Under the pieces are notes generated by a model. That model was given only the letters and a program-made list of their open reading frames with translations. It was not told the origin of the DNA and did no database searches. The position numbers and the translations under genes were made by a program. Of a stretch of 64,000 nucleotides of DNA, positions 12,358 through 23,910 are shown piece after piece. This DNA is from Valencia hispanica. Lineage: Eukaryota > Chordata > Actinopteri > Cyprinodontiformes > Valenciidae. How positions within the stretch are numbered: the first letter of the stretch is position 1; every line of letters starts with the position of its first letter. The stretch covers positions 52,484,828-52,548,827 of the forward strand of contig OY747713.1 of NCBI GenBank assembly GCA_963556495.2. Reading direction: 5' to 3'.

Positions 12358-12675
12358 ACCAGTCTGTCCCCCAGCAGTCTAAGCCTATAGCAGCATAACT
12401 ACAGAGATAGCTCAGGATGACCTTAGCCACTCTAACTATAAGCTTTATCAAAAAGGAAAGTTTTAAGCCTGGCCTTAAAAGTAAACAGAGTGTCTGCCTC
12501 ACGGACTAAAGCTGGGAGCTGGTTCCACAGGAGAGGAGCCTGATAACTAAAAGATCTGCCTCCCATTCTACTTTTAGAAATCCTAGGAACTACAAGTAAA
12601 CCTGCAGTCTGAGAGCGAAGGGCTCTGTTGGGAACATATGGAACCATCAGATCTCTGATGTATGATGGAGCTGAT
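12358..12675 (-). mobile_element. L2 LINE fragment: ORF2 C-terminus and start of 3' UTR
   Basis: On the minus strand, 12647-12432 encodes MVPYVPNRALRSQTAG and onward to FLFDKAYS, nearly identical to the C-terminus of the L2 ORF2 ending at 38,042. The lower coordinates match the L2 3' UTR. Both ends are truncated. The sequence just left of it (about 12,060-12,350, with GGTCCCCACC-type blocks) looks like part of another interspersed repeat I cannot name. Confidence 0.88.
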
Positions 12676-13124
12676 TATTAAAGCAACACTAAAGTTTTTT
12701 GTTTTTTTTACCTTAAAATAATGTTTCCGAACTCATGTCAGTGGTTCATCAACTCATAACAGGGTAAAACGGCACTTCTGCATTCACTTCGCGGCCCCCA
12801 AACAGCACTATGTAACTTTGGGTCGTTGGTAGCGGTTTTGTAGTTCAAATGAGACTACAAATGTGACTTGCTTTACGGCAGGCTTCACAAAAGCCGGTAG
12901 GTGCAGCATCCTGCAAGGCGCTCTGGGTGGAGCATACTCGGCAGGTACATATAAATGGAAGATACCTAGCAGCAGCTAGCTTGAACAATTGTCATCATGA
13001 CGGAGCCGAAATTGTATTCATATGTACGCCGGTGTTCCGACTATCTGTGCTACCCCTCAATACGTGCTACCCTGTAGCACTGCGCATGCACATTTCCATG
13101 TTACGTCACAATTTGCTTACTCAG
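12676..13124. other. Possible upstream region of the DUF4806 gene
   Basis: The first part, AAAGCAACACTAAAGTTTTTT and following, looks like the edge of an interspersed repeat. Near 13,100-13,107 a TTACGTCAC site resembles a CRE element. An ATGACGGAGCCG start near 12,997 opens only a 26-codon frame and I do not call it. Confidence 0.35.
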
Positions 13125-16100
13125 CAAATCTGTCATCAAGAATTCCTACCTGGAAGATCCATTTCATCTGTTTTATTCCTTTGAAGTTTACGGTGAGTTT
13201 TATTCAAATTATTTTATTACTGTCTAATTTTTATTCAAAATATTTGAAGGCTTTCCTTAAGCTACTAGTTTCAAGTTTACATAACAGCCCTTGTAGCCTA
13301 TGTTAGTTTCACTTCTGTGATATCGTTACACTGCATGTAAACAAGTCCCATTAATTAGAGTCGTACAGTAAATGCGGTGTATTTTGCGGGCTATTTGTGC
13401 TTATAATCATAGGCTACTACATTTTAATATTTTGGAGTAATAATACTGCTATCTGCTCTACGTCTTACCGGCTTGGTACATATTCATTCATTCATGCTTT
13501 ACAAACTAATAACAGATTTCCAGAGTGTGCTATTCATCTATAGGCTTATTTAACAGGTAGGATATTCTGATCAAGGTTTTTAGTGCATCTTTATGTGCTA
13601 GTTTTAGCTTTATATTAAACGGGTAGCATGTTCTGTGGATTGAAAGAAACATTTTCGTTATTCATAATTTTTTGCTATGTTAGGCATCACTGCTAAACTG
13701 CCACTTCAATCCTGTCACTTGAAAAATATTTTCCGATGATTATGTTTAACATCAAAGCTAACAGTTGTTGTTTTCAGCATGTAAACATACTTTTCAAGGG
13801 GTAGCACCGACAGATGCGCGCTACGGTAAGACATTTTGAGGAGGTAGCACAGATCGTCAGAACAGTGCTGTCAGCCATATAATAAAGAAATTAGACCGTA
13901 TCACGTTATGACGTGATAGTTTATTGTAAAAACGTGAAAACAACTAATTGCTAATATTGCTAATATTTTCAAACAATTTTGGTACATTATATACATGTTG
14001 ATGTTATAAACATTTACCTGTATCTAACAGTACATCTGCATTGTAGACACATACGAGAAAGCAGGGAGGAGTCTGGAGAGGTACCTGAAACAACAATGTG
14101 ACACAACTGACATGGAGTCAGATGCAGAAAAAACAAACACTGGAAGATTTAAGAGGTTCTCTTTTATTTCACACATACAAACACCATGCATGTTTTCCAT
14201 ACTTATAGTAACTGAAGGTGAAAACAGTATTTATATTTAGTTTTTTTTCTTTATAGAGCAAATCAAATCTATGCTCAAGAAGAATATGACCTGGAAAGCC
14301 AATGTCATCCCCCATCCAAATGCGCCTACCCACCTGCGCCCAAAGTTTTACTGCCAGGTAGTAAACTGGATATGTGTGTGTGTGTGTGTGTTTGTGTGTA
14401 AACCTTGGGACAATGGCTTGTAATCACCTTCAATTCAATTAATTTACACAACTCTTTGTTGATACAGCATTCACTACCCTACAGTCAGCCAACACTTCTA
14501 GCAAAGTTTACCACAATCTCCAGCTCCTCTCCTGCTCCTCTCCAAATTCGATGAGCTACCAGGTCCCACAATCCCTTTTAATGCTGCCTTTGACGGAGGA
14601 GTTCCCGGTTAGAACACATCTCACAGAGATGCCAGCACTCCAACCTGGGACCAATTCGGTCCAAGAGTTTTCACCTGAACGTATGTTGCAAAAGAGGATA
14701 TTTCATGTGATATTTTACTCCTATCTCCAGTGCTACATTATTTTATTTTTTCTTCTTGATTGTTGCAGATACAAGAGAAATAGCCAGACAGGCTCTAAAA
14801 GGTTAGTTCAACTTTTGTGCCTTTACATGATCATAGGTGAAAGACCACCACTTTGGGCAGTTAGGATGAGGTGAATGGCCCTATAGTTGTTTGCGTCCCT
14901 TTACTTTTATTTCAAAAGGAAAACAGACAAACTTGAACTTAGCTGTACTAAATACCGTTTTTTGGTCAACATATGTGGCCTTGCAGAAGTTGGTGGCAAT
15001 GGTCCCTGAACTCTCCTCGGAAGTGAAGGAACTTCGAAAGGAAGTCCAGGAGATCCGGTCTTCCAGGTGCTGCCAACCAGTAAGGGTAGTGAGACAACAG
15101 GTGACCCAGGCAGACGTGTTGGAGATGCCAATCCGCAGCGTGGATGAATTCGACCATGCAGACGCTACTCTCCAAACTTCTGAGGCTTGCAAGGCATTGG
15201 TAACTACATCATTACACTTAGATTTTTGAATGATAGCGGATATTTCACTGATGGATGGTAGGGTGAAGCTTGAAACTGATGAAGAAGAAGGTGGAATAAG
15301 TGGTAAACAGTGTTTGCAACCAATTGTGTTGCAAGGAGACAGTTGAAGATGTAGGTTTTCAACTTTTGAGGAAAAAAGTTGAATCTATTACAGAGGGCAG
15401 TGGAATACATTTGAGCAGAAAAGGTGTCAGGGGGCTGGAGAATATTATTTAGTGTAGAGAACAAGGTGGGAGAATTTCCTTTCACAGACTGGATAAGGGA
15501 GGCATAATAAACCAAATTTGCACTGGAAATTGCGTCTTTGTACTACAACAGGTGATTTTGATATAAGTCCTTATGGACAGTGAGTCCGGTTTTCCTTGAG
15601 AGCCGCTCCAGACGGCGGCCCTCAGATTTGAGTTGCCGTAATTCAGGAGTGTACCAGGGGGCAGGGTGAGAGAAGGTGACGGCCTGGGTTTTCAGTGGTG
15701 CCAGCAGGTCCAGGAGGCTAAGCAGTCCTGTTATAGTGGGATACCAGTTCATCAGGGGTAGTTAAGTGGTCTCTGCTGGGGAGATTGCTAATAGCAGAGG
15801 AGAGAACTGAGAGATCAATGTTCTTAATACTTCTGAATGTGATGGAACGGGTGGAGGTATTTTTAAGGAGTGGTAAGTTAGCCTTGAATAAAACAAGCTT
15901 ATGATTGGAGATAGGTAAAATTAAAAGGAGTTACACCAGTACAGCAGTCTAGACTAGTCTTCTCAAACCCCCAGACGGTCGTGGCAGATGGCCGCTCCTA
16001 CTGAGCCTGGTTCTGTTGGAGGTTTCTTCCTGTTAAAGGGGATTTTTTTCCTCTCCACCGTCGCTACATGCTTGCTCAGTATGAGGGATTGCTGAAGGAT

Positions 16101-19100
16101 TGCTGTGGTTGGAAAGTCTGCATCAATGGGGCCCAACCTCACGCCAATGACTGACGCAATCTGCTGGGATTCCTTAAATAGGAAACTTTTTAACTGATTG
16201 GAATGTTTGTATAAATGTATTGAAATGACTTCTTGTTAAGTGCCTTGAGATGACATCTGTTGTGAATTGGCGCTATATAAATAAACTGAATTGAATTGAA
16301 TTGAATAGAACCAGGATGTGCCCTTTTGAATGTGTTGGGGAATCTACATATTGTTGAAGACCATAGCTGTCTAGACAGGATGTAAAGTCCTTTGTGAAAG
16401 AGTTGGCAGTATTCTCCATATGAATGTTAAAGTCACCAAGCAAAATTACATTTTTAGAAAGGGAACATAAGAAGGCAATATATTTTGTAAATTAATTTAA
16501 AAGTTCAGGTTTGGACTTAGGTGGCCGGTAAATGGCTGGTAAGATCGTGGGAACAGAACCATGTTTTTTCAGTGCAGTGGATTCAAATGTCTGGTGGGAA
16601 GAGTCAAGGAGAGAGGATACCTAGTACTTATCCTTGTAAAGTATGGCGAGGCCACCTCCACGTGCAGAAGCACGAGCTTGGCAGATGTACACATACCCAG
16701 GCGGAGTGGAAAGGTTAAGCTCTGAAAACTCAGCTGGTCGCCGCCACGTCTCATTCAAGCATAAAAAGTCTAGTTTGTGATCATTAACAAGATCACAGAT
16801 AAGATGACCCTTATTGGATAGTGAGCAGATGTTAAGGAGACCCACAGAGACGCAGCAGTTACCAGATCTTTTATTATTCTGTTTTGTAAGACTAGCAAGC
16901 ACGGTGTGATCGACAGTCCGATTACCTGATTTTCTGGAGTGGCGACTGATTTGCATATTGAATTTGATTAGATTATTATTTTTGCTTGTAGGTACCACTT
17001 TAACAGGGGTCTCCAACCCTGTTCCTTGAGAGTAACTGTCCAGACAGTTTTAGATGCATCCATCTCCCACAAAGCTGAATAAAATGAATGGCTTGCTAGC
17101 AGGCCTTTGCCAAATTTGATGGCATGCTGAAGAGGTAATTCAGTTAATGATTCAGCTGTGTTGGAGCACGAATGCATCTAAAACCTTCTGGACAGTAGTT
17201 TTGGAAGGCCAGTGTTGGAGATGCCTGACCTAAAGTCAGTTATGTTGAAATAAGATGAACTTTTGTACTGTCTGTGAAATAATTTGTCATCTGAAATTCA
17301 CAATCATTGTCTTTTATAACAGATTACTCGCCTGACAGTTGTTGGTGGCAACCGTTTGGAATTGAGGGTCCGCCGAATGTTGTCAGTATTGCTGACCAAT
17401 GAAGTGGCTTCGGTTCTGAACTGGGCTGGAAAAAAAATAAAGGATGAGAAGAAGCAGAAGAGGGCTTTCAAAGACACAAAGCTCTGCAAATGCATTTATG
17501 GTAAGTCATTACTGCTACAATTCTTCCTTTGTTAGGTTGTCACCGGGTAGCATGCACTGTCTCAGACAACACGTCCTCATCCTGCTTTAGTTTGGTGTTT
17601 AGGCCTACAATTTAATTCTTTCCACTCTGAATTGTAGCCTACTTGACATCCCATCAATGTGCAAATTTTCCCAGAAAAGCACTGGAGCATGTATGTTACT
17701 CAAACTGCCTTATCTGACTTTGGAGATCAGTCTAAGTTAACTGTGTTCTGCCTTGCTTAATCAGCTTCTCTTGCCAAGCTTAACGAATAACTCCGGTGGG
17801 CGAGTTTACCAGGGCACATGCCCAGCAGGAAAATCTGTGCGTTAAATGTGTGTGGCCAATTATGCCACCCCTTTGGGAAAATATGTTCCCTTCGCCATGT
17901 CACCAAGCATAACATGTCCCTGACATAATCTGCTTGTTATCATATCGGCTATAGCTATTTAGTTCAGTGGTGCTAGCCTTGCTCTTAACATTTAGCCATG
18001 TGAGTAGGCTATAAAAGCGATGCTAAAATAGTACAAGACAGTTTTCTTTAACTCTAATATATAAATTTCTGCTTACCATTTCATGTTTCCAGATGTAAAC
18101 TCTCTTCAGATCTTTTAGTCTGCCGCATCGATGACTGTCAAACTGTAACTGTGTGACCAAAGTCCGAAAGCAGAATTGACTCATTATCCAGTTAGCACAA
18201 ACTTTCGCATAGCAATTATGTCCTCACCAATTAGAGAACGAGAAAGAAGTTGGGGTTGGTGGGATTGAAGAGTAGATGAGGAGTAGTGTCTTGCCACCAT
18301 TTGAGCCTGTACTTCCGAAGAGAGTGTCAGGGTGAAAGGCAGACAACACAGTGTGCCATCTTTTCTAAGTTCAGTCTAAAGAGCAACTAAAAGAAGCTAA
18401 TAATACTGCTGAACTTAGAGTGCAACTCACCCCAAAATCAACTTTTTCTGCGGATAAACTGTGTAAATGAGTGTCTAATAGTGCTGTCCACATGTCTTCA
18501 TTCTTTTTGGTATTTTAGTACATTTTAGTAAAAATATTGATTTTGTACCAAAAAGTCGTTAGTGGAGCGCCCTCTTCAGGTTAAAACTTTACACTGCACT
18601 TGAATTTGAATCGGGCTTTGCTACCGGCTCAGCTTGGATTTCTGACGACAGCATCCTGCTGCTGTGGAGTATACAACAAGCTCAGTCTCGGCCTCACCTC
18701 CATAGCAAATAGGCAACTCACAAGCTATCAGCTCGAAACCATATGGCTCAGGACTGCTGACCTTCTCCACAGAACCTTACTCCCTTTCCTCTATTCCCTC
18801 TGAAAGAAGTGGAGAAAAATATTAAACCTCATAATTGACCCCCTCTGAGGCAATGGAGCTTGCGTCGCTATTGCTCTCCATCTTTCTAGCTGTCTGTGTC
18901 CAGCTGCAGAAGCGCTGGAGAAGCACCACAGGCAGTCAACATATGTCCATCACAGTGCAAACCACTACCAGCCCTCCCTCTCCTGTCCCGTGAGGCAACA
19001 CCTCATTTTGACGCATTTTTCAAACAGAAAATGTGGCCGGATATAGACTCAGGTAGGGGGTGAGTTACTCTTTAATGCAAATTAGCTGCTAGAGCTCAGC

Positions 19101-20105
19101 TGTAAGTAGAATATGAATGGGCACTGCGTTTTGCTCTCATGAGCAACATGATCAAACACATATTGTGTGCTTGATGAGCAACAAGCATTTACAGGTTTTT
19201 TTACTCTTGGTGTGAGCGCATTTGTCCAGTTTGAGCTGGTCTTGTCCAGTTTTCGCCCCCTCTGTCTGAACCAAGACATTCACTGTCCTTTTTAAGCGTT
19301 TGTCTCTTGACAGTACCTTCAGGGCCAGCTTAGACAAAAACAAAGGCCTACATTGATAAAATATATGTATGCCTATATTGGAAACCCAATTTTTAGTCTA
19401 AAACTCATAAACATAAATGTAATTGAGTAGAGGCAATGCATGTGTAATGGCAAACATGCAACCTTGGTTTTACTTCCATTGTCCTACAGGCTGTTTTTTG
19501 TTTTTCTGCTGAATAGCAATTTTATTTATTTATTTTCCATCAACCAAACAAATGTTCTAGTTAAATTTAAGAAAACCTTCCTAGCCCCCCATCAGACATC
19601 CAAAAGAAGTTTCTTGTACCCAACAGATAGGCCTAATGTTTTCAAAACCAGATATTGTTACCTGGGAACCGGCGCAGATGCACGCATGATACAGCTGAAG
19701 TCACAATGGAGGGGGTGGGGTGAAACATGAAGGGACAGCCAGCTGTCATATCAGTGATCAAATCTGTTAGTGAAACTGGAATCAAGTTCAGGCCAAGAAA
19801 AATAAACCCACTGGAATCAAATTAACACCAGAGATAGCCTTAATTATGCTAACATTCCACAAAAAATATATAGGATAGGTTAATATATCCTTATAATAGC
19901 ATGACATCACTACAGTTGCTCAAAGTATGGGATTTTTATTGACCAAAAGTGTGTTTTATGTGTTTCAGATGCGCTCTCCCAGCAGCCTGGCACTACCATG
20001 AACGATTTTGCCTTTGTTCAGGCGGTACAAAAATGGCTCCGCTATGCACCTGACCGAGCGGGAGGAGTTGGGCGTGGTGGAAGCTGTTATGTAAATGAAA
20101 TTTAA
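13125..20105 (+). CDS. DUF4806-domain protein, multi-exon gene (5' end uncertain)
   Basis: Exons with GT-AG sites and matching phases: 14047-14155, 14257-14357, 14468-14680, 14769-14801, 14943-15199, 17323-17500, and 19969-20105 (stop TAA). A tentative earlier exon ends at 13192 before a GTGAGT donor; its phase gives ...FEVYDTYEKAG, as in relatives. The protein has TYEKAGRSLERYL near its start, a Ser/Pro-rich middle, a coiled coil (SEVKELRKEVQEI), then the DUF4806 domain: MPIRSVDEFDHAD, RMLSVLLTNEVAS, NWAGKKIKDEKKQKRAF and LCKCIY. It ends in a short tail, VQKWLRYAPDRAGG. DUF4806 has no established function. No convincing initiator exon was found, and the 14943 acceptor has a weak pyrimidine tract; it was chosen because it keeps phase. 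It could be a host gene or one carried by a transposon, because repeats typical of transposon ends follow at 20.2 kb. Confidence 0.68.
15230..17003 (-). mobile_element. L2-like LINE ORF2 fragments in a DUF4806 intron
   Basis: Minus-strand pieces read as L2-type ORF2. The endonuclease start is within 17,016-16,621 (GLLNICSLSNKG, DFLCLNETW, GGGLAILYKDKY). The linker is within 15,752-15,543 (PWYTPELRQLKSEGRRLERL) and 15,515-15,204 (YYASLIQSVKGNSPTLFSTL). All pieces are decayed and truncated. The element is split by the plus-strand L2 tail at about 15,955-16,311. Confidence 0.75.
15955..16311 (+). mobile_element. L2 LINE 3' tail nested in the older LINE fragment
   Basis: Matches the L2 3' UTR from TCTTCTCAAACCCCCAGACG through CCAACCTCACGCCAATGACT to GCGCTATATAAATAAACTG and TGAATTG repeats. 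It interrupts the minus-strand LINE fragment, so it inserted later. Confidence 0.88.
17004..17227. mobile_element. MITE, hAT-like (CAGGG...CTG ends)
   Basis: The left end is CAGGGGTCTCCAACCCTG; the complement of the right end is CAGGCATCTCCAACACTG. Internally, CTGTCCAGACAGTTTTAGAT is inverted as ATCTAAAACCTTCTGGACAG. It is 224 bp with no coding capacity. I could not confirm an 8-bp target duplication, so the superfamily is tentative. It lies 95 bp before a DUF4806 exon. Confidence 0.6.
17501..18415. other. Intron sequence of the DUF4806 gene
   Basis: No exon or transposon end recognised between the donor at 17,501 and the MITE at about 18,416. Confidence 0.5.
18416..19073. mobile_element. 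Possible MITE with short inverted ends
   Basis: The left end GAGTGCAACTCACCCC and the complement of the right end AGAGTAACTCACCCCC form imperfect inverted repeats about 650 bp apart, with TTA on the outside at both ends. This suggests a PIF/Harbinger-type MITE. No coding capacity. Confidence 0.45.
19074..19968. other. Remainder of the last DUF4806 intron
   Basis: AT-rich, with short spurious ORFs only. It ends in the acceptor TGTGTTTCAG at 19,959-19,968. Confidence 0.5.
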
Positions 20106-20215
20106 ATGAAATAACTGTTTTTATTTATTTATTTAATTTATTAAATATTTTTTTGATTTAAAATCATGTTTTCTGGTTGTACTAAAATAAAAATTGACTT
20201 CTAAATCTGGATATT

Positions 20216-20487
20216 GTTTTATTTGTCTGGTATTATTAATTTAAATAAAAGTGAAAACACATTGATCTATAGTTATGTTGCAATTTCAATGTTGTTTCAA
20301 TGTTCAAGTTAATTGAAATACAATTGTAATTCCATTGCTCTATAGTTAAAGCAACATTGTTTCAATATTAATTTTGGGTGCAAACTGATGTTAAATCAAC
20401 ATTGAACTCTGACGTTGATTCAATGATTTAACGTTGACAATGCAACGTGGATTCTACATTGTTTCAATGCCTGTCTGCTATCTGGGT
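20216..20487. repeat. Cluster of CAATGTTG/CAACGTTG motifs (transposon subterminal-like)
   Basis: Repeated near-palindromic motifs in both orientations: CAATGTTGTTTCAATGTT, CAACATTGTTTCAATATT, GACGTTGATTCAATG, AACGTTGACAATGCAACGT. The block ends in CTGTCTGCTATCTGGG. Such arrays are typical of the subterminal regions of DNA transposons. The matching other end was not found. Confidence 0.5.
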
Positions 20488-20887
20488 AAGCACCAATCAG
20501 ATATAGAACAACCCCTTCTCCGGGTGTTTTTCCAAATGCGTATAAATCAATAAAGACGGACTAGACATTTTTTGTATGCATAGCTATATTAATATAAGCC
20601 CGCGTATATTTATACATATGTTGTCCAAAATATCTTGACATAGAATAACTGTTCTTTTCTGTTCGTTTTCCACGGAATGAATAATTTTGTTCTGACTCCC
20701 GCATTTATTACTGGCTTTTGTGGCGAGATCTCGCAATTCCTGCGCATGCTTCTTCGACCGCCTCTGGACCAGAGCAGAGCGGATCTAGAGCGCATGCAGT
20801 GGAAATTGCGAACGGCTGCGGAGTGCGTGGCGGATCGGACCGGAGTGGAGCGCATGCAGTGGAAATCAGGGGTTATATGGAAGAAGG
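20488..20887. other. Spacer, nothing recognised
   Basis: It contains a short repeated phrase (GAGCGCATGCAGTGGAAAT at about 20,788 and 20,848) but no supported gene. Confidence 0.4.
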
Positions 20888-21672
20888 AGGATCTTAGATT
20901 CTATTCTGGATTTAACAGGGAGCCAATGAAGGGAAGCTAAAACAGGAGAAATGTGATCTCTCTTTTTAATATTCATCAAAACTCTTGCTGCCGCATTTTG
21001 GATCAACTGAAGGCTTTTAATGGCATTTTGTGGACTACCTGATAGTAAAGAATTACAGTAGTCCAGCCTTGAGGTAACAAATGCATGGACTAGTTTCTCA
21101 GCATCACTCCTGGACAGGATGTTTCTAATTTTAGCAATATTCCGGAGGTGAAAGAAAGAAATCCTAGAAACCTGTTTAATATGGGATTTAAATGTCAAGT
21201 CTTGGTCAAAAATAACGCCGAGGTTCTTTACGTTAATACTGGGGGCCAATTTAATGCAATCCAGATGAAGTGATTGACTAATCAGTTTCTTTTTCAGAAC
21301 TTCTGGTCCAAAGACGACACCTTCTGTCTTGTCATAATTTAAGAGGAAAACGTTTAGAGTAATCCATGTTTTTATGTCTTCAAGACATGCCTGTAATCTA
21401 CCTAACTGACTGGATTCATCAGGATTTATGGATAAATATAGTTGTGTATCATCGGCATAGCTGTGGAAATGTATCCCATGCTGTCTAATGATTCTACCAA
21501 TTGGGAGCATATATATGGTGAAAAGAATTGGTCCAAGCACAGAACCCTGTGGAACTCCACAAGTAACCCTTTAGTGTGAAGAAGATTTATCATTTACATT
21601 AACAAACTGAAATCTGTCGGGAAAATATGATTTTAACCAGCCTAGTGCTGTTCCTTTGATCCCTGATATGGA
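20888..21672 (-). mobile_element. L2 LINE fragment: reverse transcriptase domain
   Basis: Minus-strand reading 21,540-20,866 gives GPILFTIYMLPIGRIIRQHG, the FHSYADDTQLYLS catalytic region with the YADD motif, and continues to ASLHWLPVKSRIE, closely matching the 36-38 kb L2 ORF2. The stretch to about 21,672 continues upstream into the VTCGVPQGS region but is broken by a stop. Truncated at both ends. Confidence 0.88.
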
Positions 21673-21689
21673 ATGTATCCATCAGTCGT

Positions 21690-22082
21690 CTTCAATGGTG
21701 TTGTCACTTGGACAGCAGCTTATCTACAGCTAGGAGGAAGCGGTTAGATTAGCTCATCAGGAAGGCCATCTCTGTTCTAGGATGTCCCCTTGACCCAGTG
21801 CAGGTGGGGAGAGACAGAAGGAAAGACGGCTAAAATAACATCAATATATATTTTTTTAACTTTGTGTGAATATTCATATTCCCACTTACCTTAACTTGCT
21901 GCTGTGACACCTGAATGGGACAGAAAATGGGCTTGTTTAGTTTCGCTGTAACACAGACCGCTACAAGAAATCCTTCCTCCTGCCCACAGCCGTCACTATC
22001 TACAACAACTCCTTAAAGAATTAATTATATGAGCTCCAACAACACACTCTGGGATCAATAAAGTATTATTCAATTGAATTGA
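21690..22082 (+). mobile_element. Rex1/Babar-like (CR1-group) LINE 3' end, decayed
   Basis: Plus-strand sequence resembling the ORF2 end and 3' tail of such LINEs, finishing CTGGGATCAATAAAGTATTATTCAATTG. A similar tail occurs near 50,575-50,630. Family assignment rests on the tail and is tentative. Confidence 0.45.
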
Positions 22083-22967
22083 AAGGACATTTGCATTCTA
22101 TTCCATGCTGCTCTTGAAAAAAACAAGGAAAATTATAGGGTGCATTTGTATTCCACCTATAGACATTCTTAGTTCCCTTTTATTGGACCCAAACTCCCTC
22201 ACTAGGATATAACCTCTATGCTCCAGAAAGAATTTCACAATCAAATTTTTAAACATATGAGCTCATCGTACCAGCCCATAAATAAAAATCCTTCAATTCC
22301 TGTTTTTTGTTTTGTTTTTATTTAGTGTACAGGCGTTATTCTTTTAGTGTAGTGGAGACTAAGCAAAATAAATTAACTTTGTTCCATCTAATGCACTAAG
22401 GACACTCTGACACCATCATTTTGACTCCAGAAAGCTTTTTACCAATAATCACAATGGGTTGAACTTATGTTACTACTATGTAACTTACTGTTCATTAAGA
22501 TCCAATGCTGTCAGATTTTTTTATCAGAATATTTGACTGCCTGTATTTTATTTTAAGTCTCCTGTCTGTGATTAAAAAAAATAATAATAATTTTCGTGTA
22601 TTAGCAGTGTTCGCAAAATTGTTTGAGCTTCTCCTGTAAAACTGGCAGACCTGGGAGTGTCTCTTTCTTGAAACATGTAGGAAAAAGTACTTGCCTCCTG
22701 CAGGTTTATACCTAGGTAATAGTGGGTATATGCAAGTATGTATTGTCTTGTATGTATAATGTTTTGGGTATATAATAACTAATAATAAAATTATTTATGT
22801 GTTTTTTGTATTTATGTTTACATCAATCTTTAACATTTATGGTGTGAGTCTGATGTCCCTCCGTTTAGGCCCAGTCCCCTTTGTATTACAACACTGCTTC
22901 CAGCCTGGCTTTTTATTTTGGTGTGACATCCCAGGATCATCACTGGCCCCCATTTAGACCACAGTGT
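22083..22967. other. AT-rich spacer, nothing recognised
   Basis: No supported features. Confidence 0.4.
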
Positions 22968-23256
22968 CATGTCCTCGATCCTCGCTCCTGAGCCACAGGA
23001 GTGTGGAGTTCGTCTTGTAACCGGGGGGTTGCTGGTTCAAGCCCCCACTCTGTCCGACTCAGTCGTTGTGTCCTTGGGCAAGACACTTCACCCTTCTGCC
23101 TGCTGGTCAGAGGGCGCCTGTGTCCGGCAGCCTGGCCTCTGTCAGTGTGCCCCCGGGTAGCTGTGTCTACAATGTAGCTCGCCATCACCAGTGTGTGTGA
23201 ATGGGTGAATGACTGAATGTAGTGTGAAGCGCTTTGGGGTCCTCTAGTATAGCGTC
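22968..23256 (+). mobile_element. tRNA-derived SINE, head and body
   Basis: A pol III B-box-like sequence, GGTTCAAGCCC at about 23,034-23,044, follows a tRNA-like stretch. Next come a body with GGGCAAGACACTTCACCC and the teleost SINE core GTGTGTGAATGGGTGAATG...GTGAAGCGCTTTGGGGT. The A box is degenerate. The expected tail is missing here and appears at 28,346. Confidence 0.75.
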
Positions 23257-23910
23257 GTATGACTGCCATTAACATTGAGAGGTAAAAAAAAGAGAGCGCT
23301 GAACCAGAAACCCAACGGGTAAAAGTGATGTTGTGGTGAGCAAACTTACTATCGCAAGCCAATATAGGTAGAGGGAACACAAATAAAATATGTTTTAGCT
23401 CCCTTTATTCTCAATTATGGCCTTTTGTTCTTCCTGCTCGCTTTCTGTTTGAGCTTGCGATGTTTTTCTGAGCCAGTAACACGTCATAGGCTTAAGACTT
23501 GACAAGTCAATCATCGATCCTGGCCGCACCCTTTCTGGGTACACCACCTACTTTTACTACTAGGTGTCACCGCCTGCATACCAACTGCCATGTCACAGAC
23601 ACGATGGAAAGTCTAGAAAACGGAAGTTGAAAGTAGTTATGCTATTTCAAAAGGGTGTGTTAAATAATTCACAAATGCAGCATTTATTCACAGGGATGTC
23701 TAGGGGCTAATGAATGTGTGCACATATGCACTTACTTGGAATTAAAGTTTTTATAAGGCGCAGCTCCAGTCTAACTTCGAACTTAATATAATAATATTAA
23801 GTAAAATAGTAGAAGTAGTAATAAATATAATAGTAAAAACAGTTAACCATATAGTAGCAAAGATAGCTAATAAAACTGTTAAAATATAAGTAATAAATTA
23901 TAAGTAATAA

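Noticed and set aside
12927..13306. Overlapping ORFs of 85 and 94 codons upstream of the DUF4806 gene
   Set aside because: Their frames differ from the one that splices in phase at 13,192 and they resemble nothing known.
22990..23045. A functional tRNA gene
   Set aside because: Only the B box is well formed; the A box is degenerate and the sequence runs on into a SINE body.
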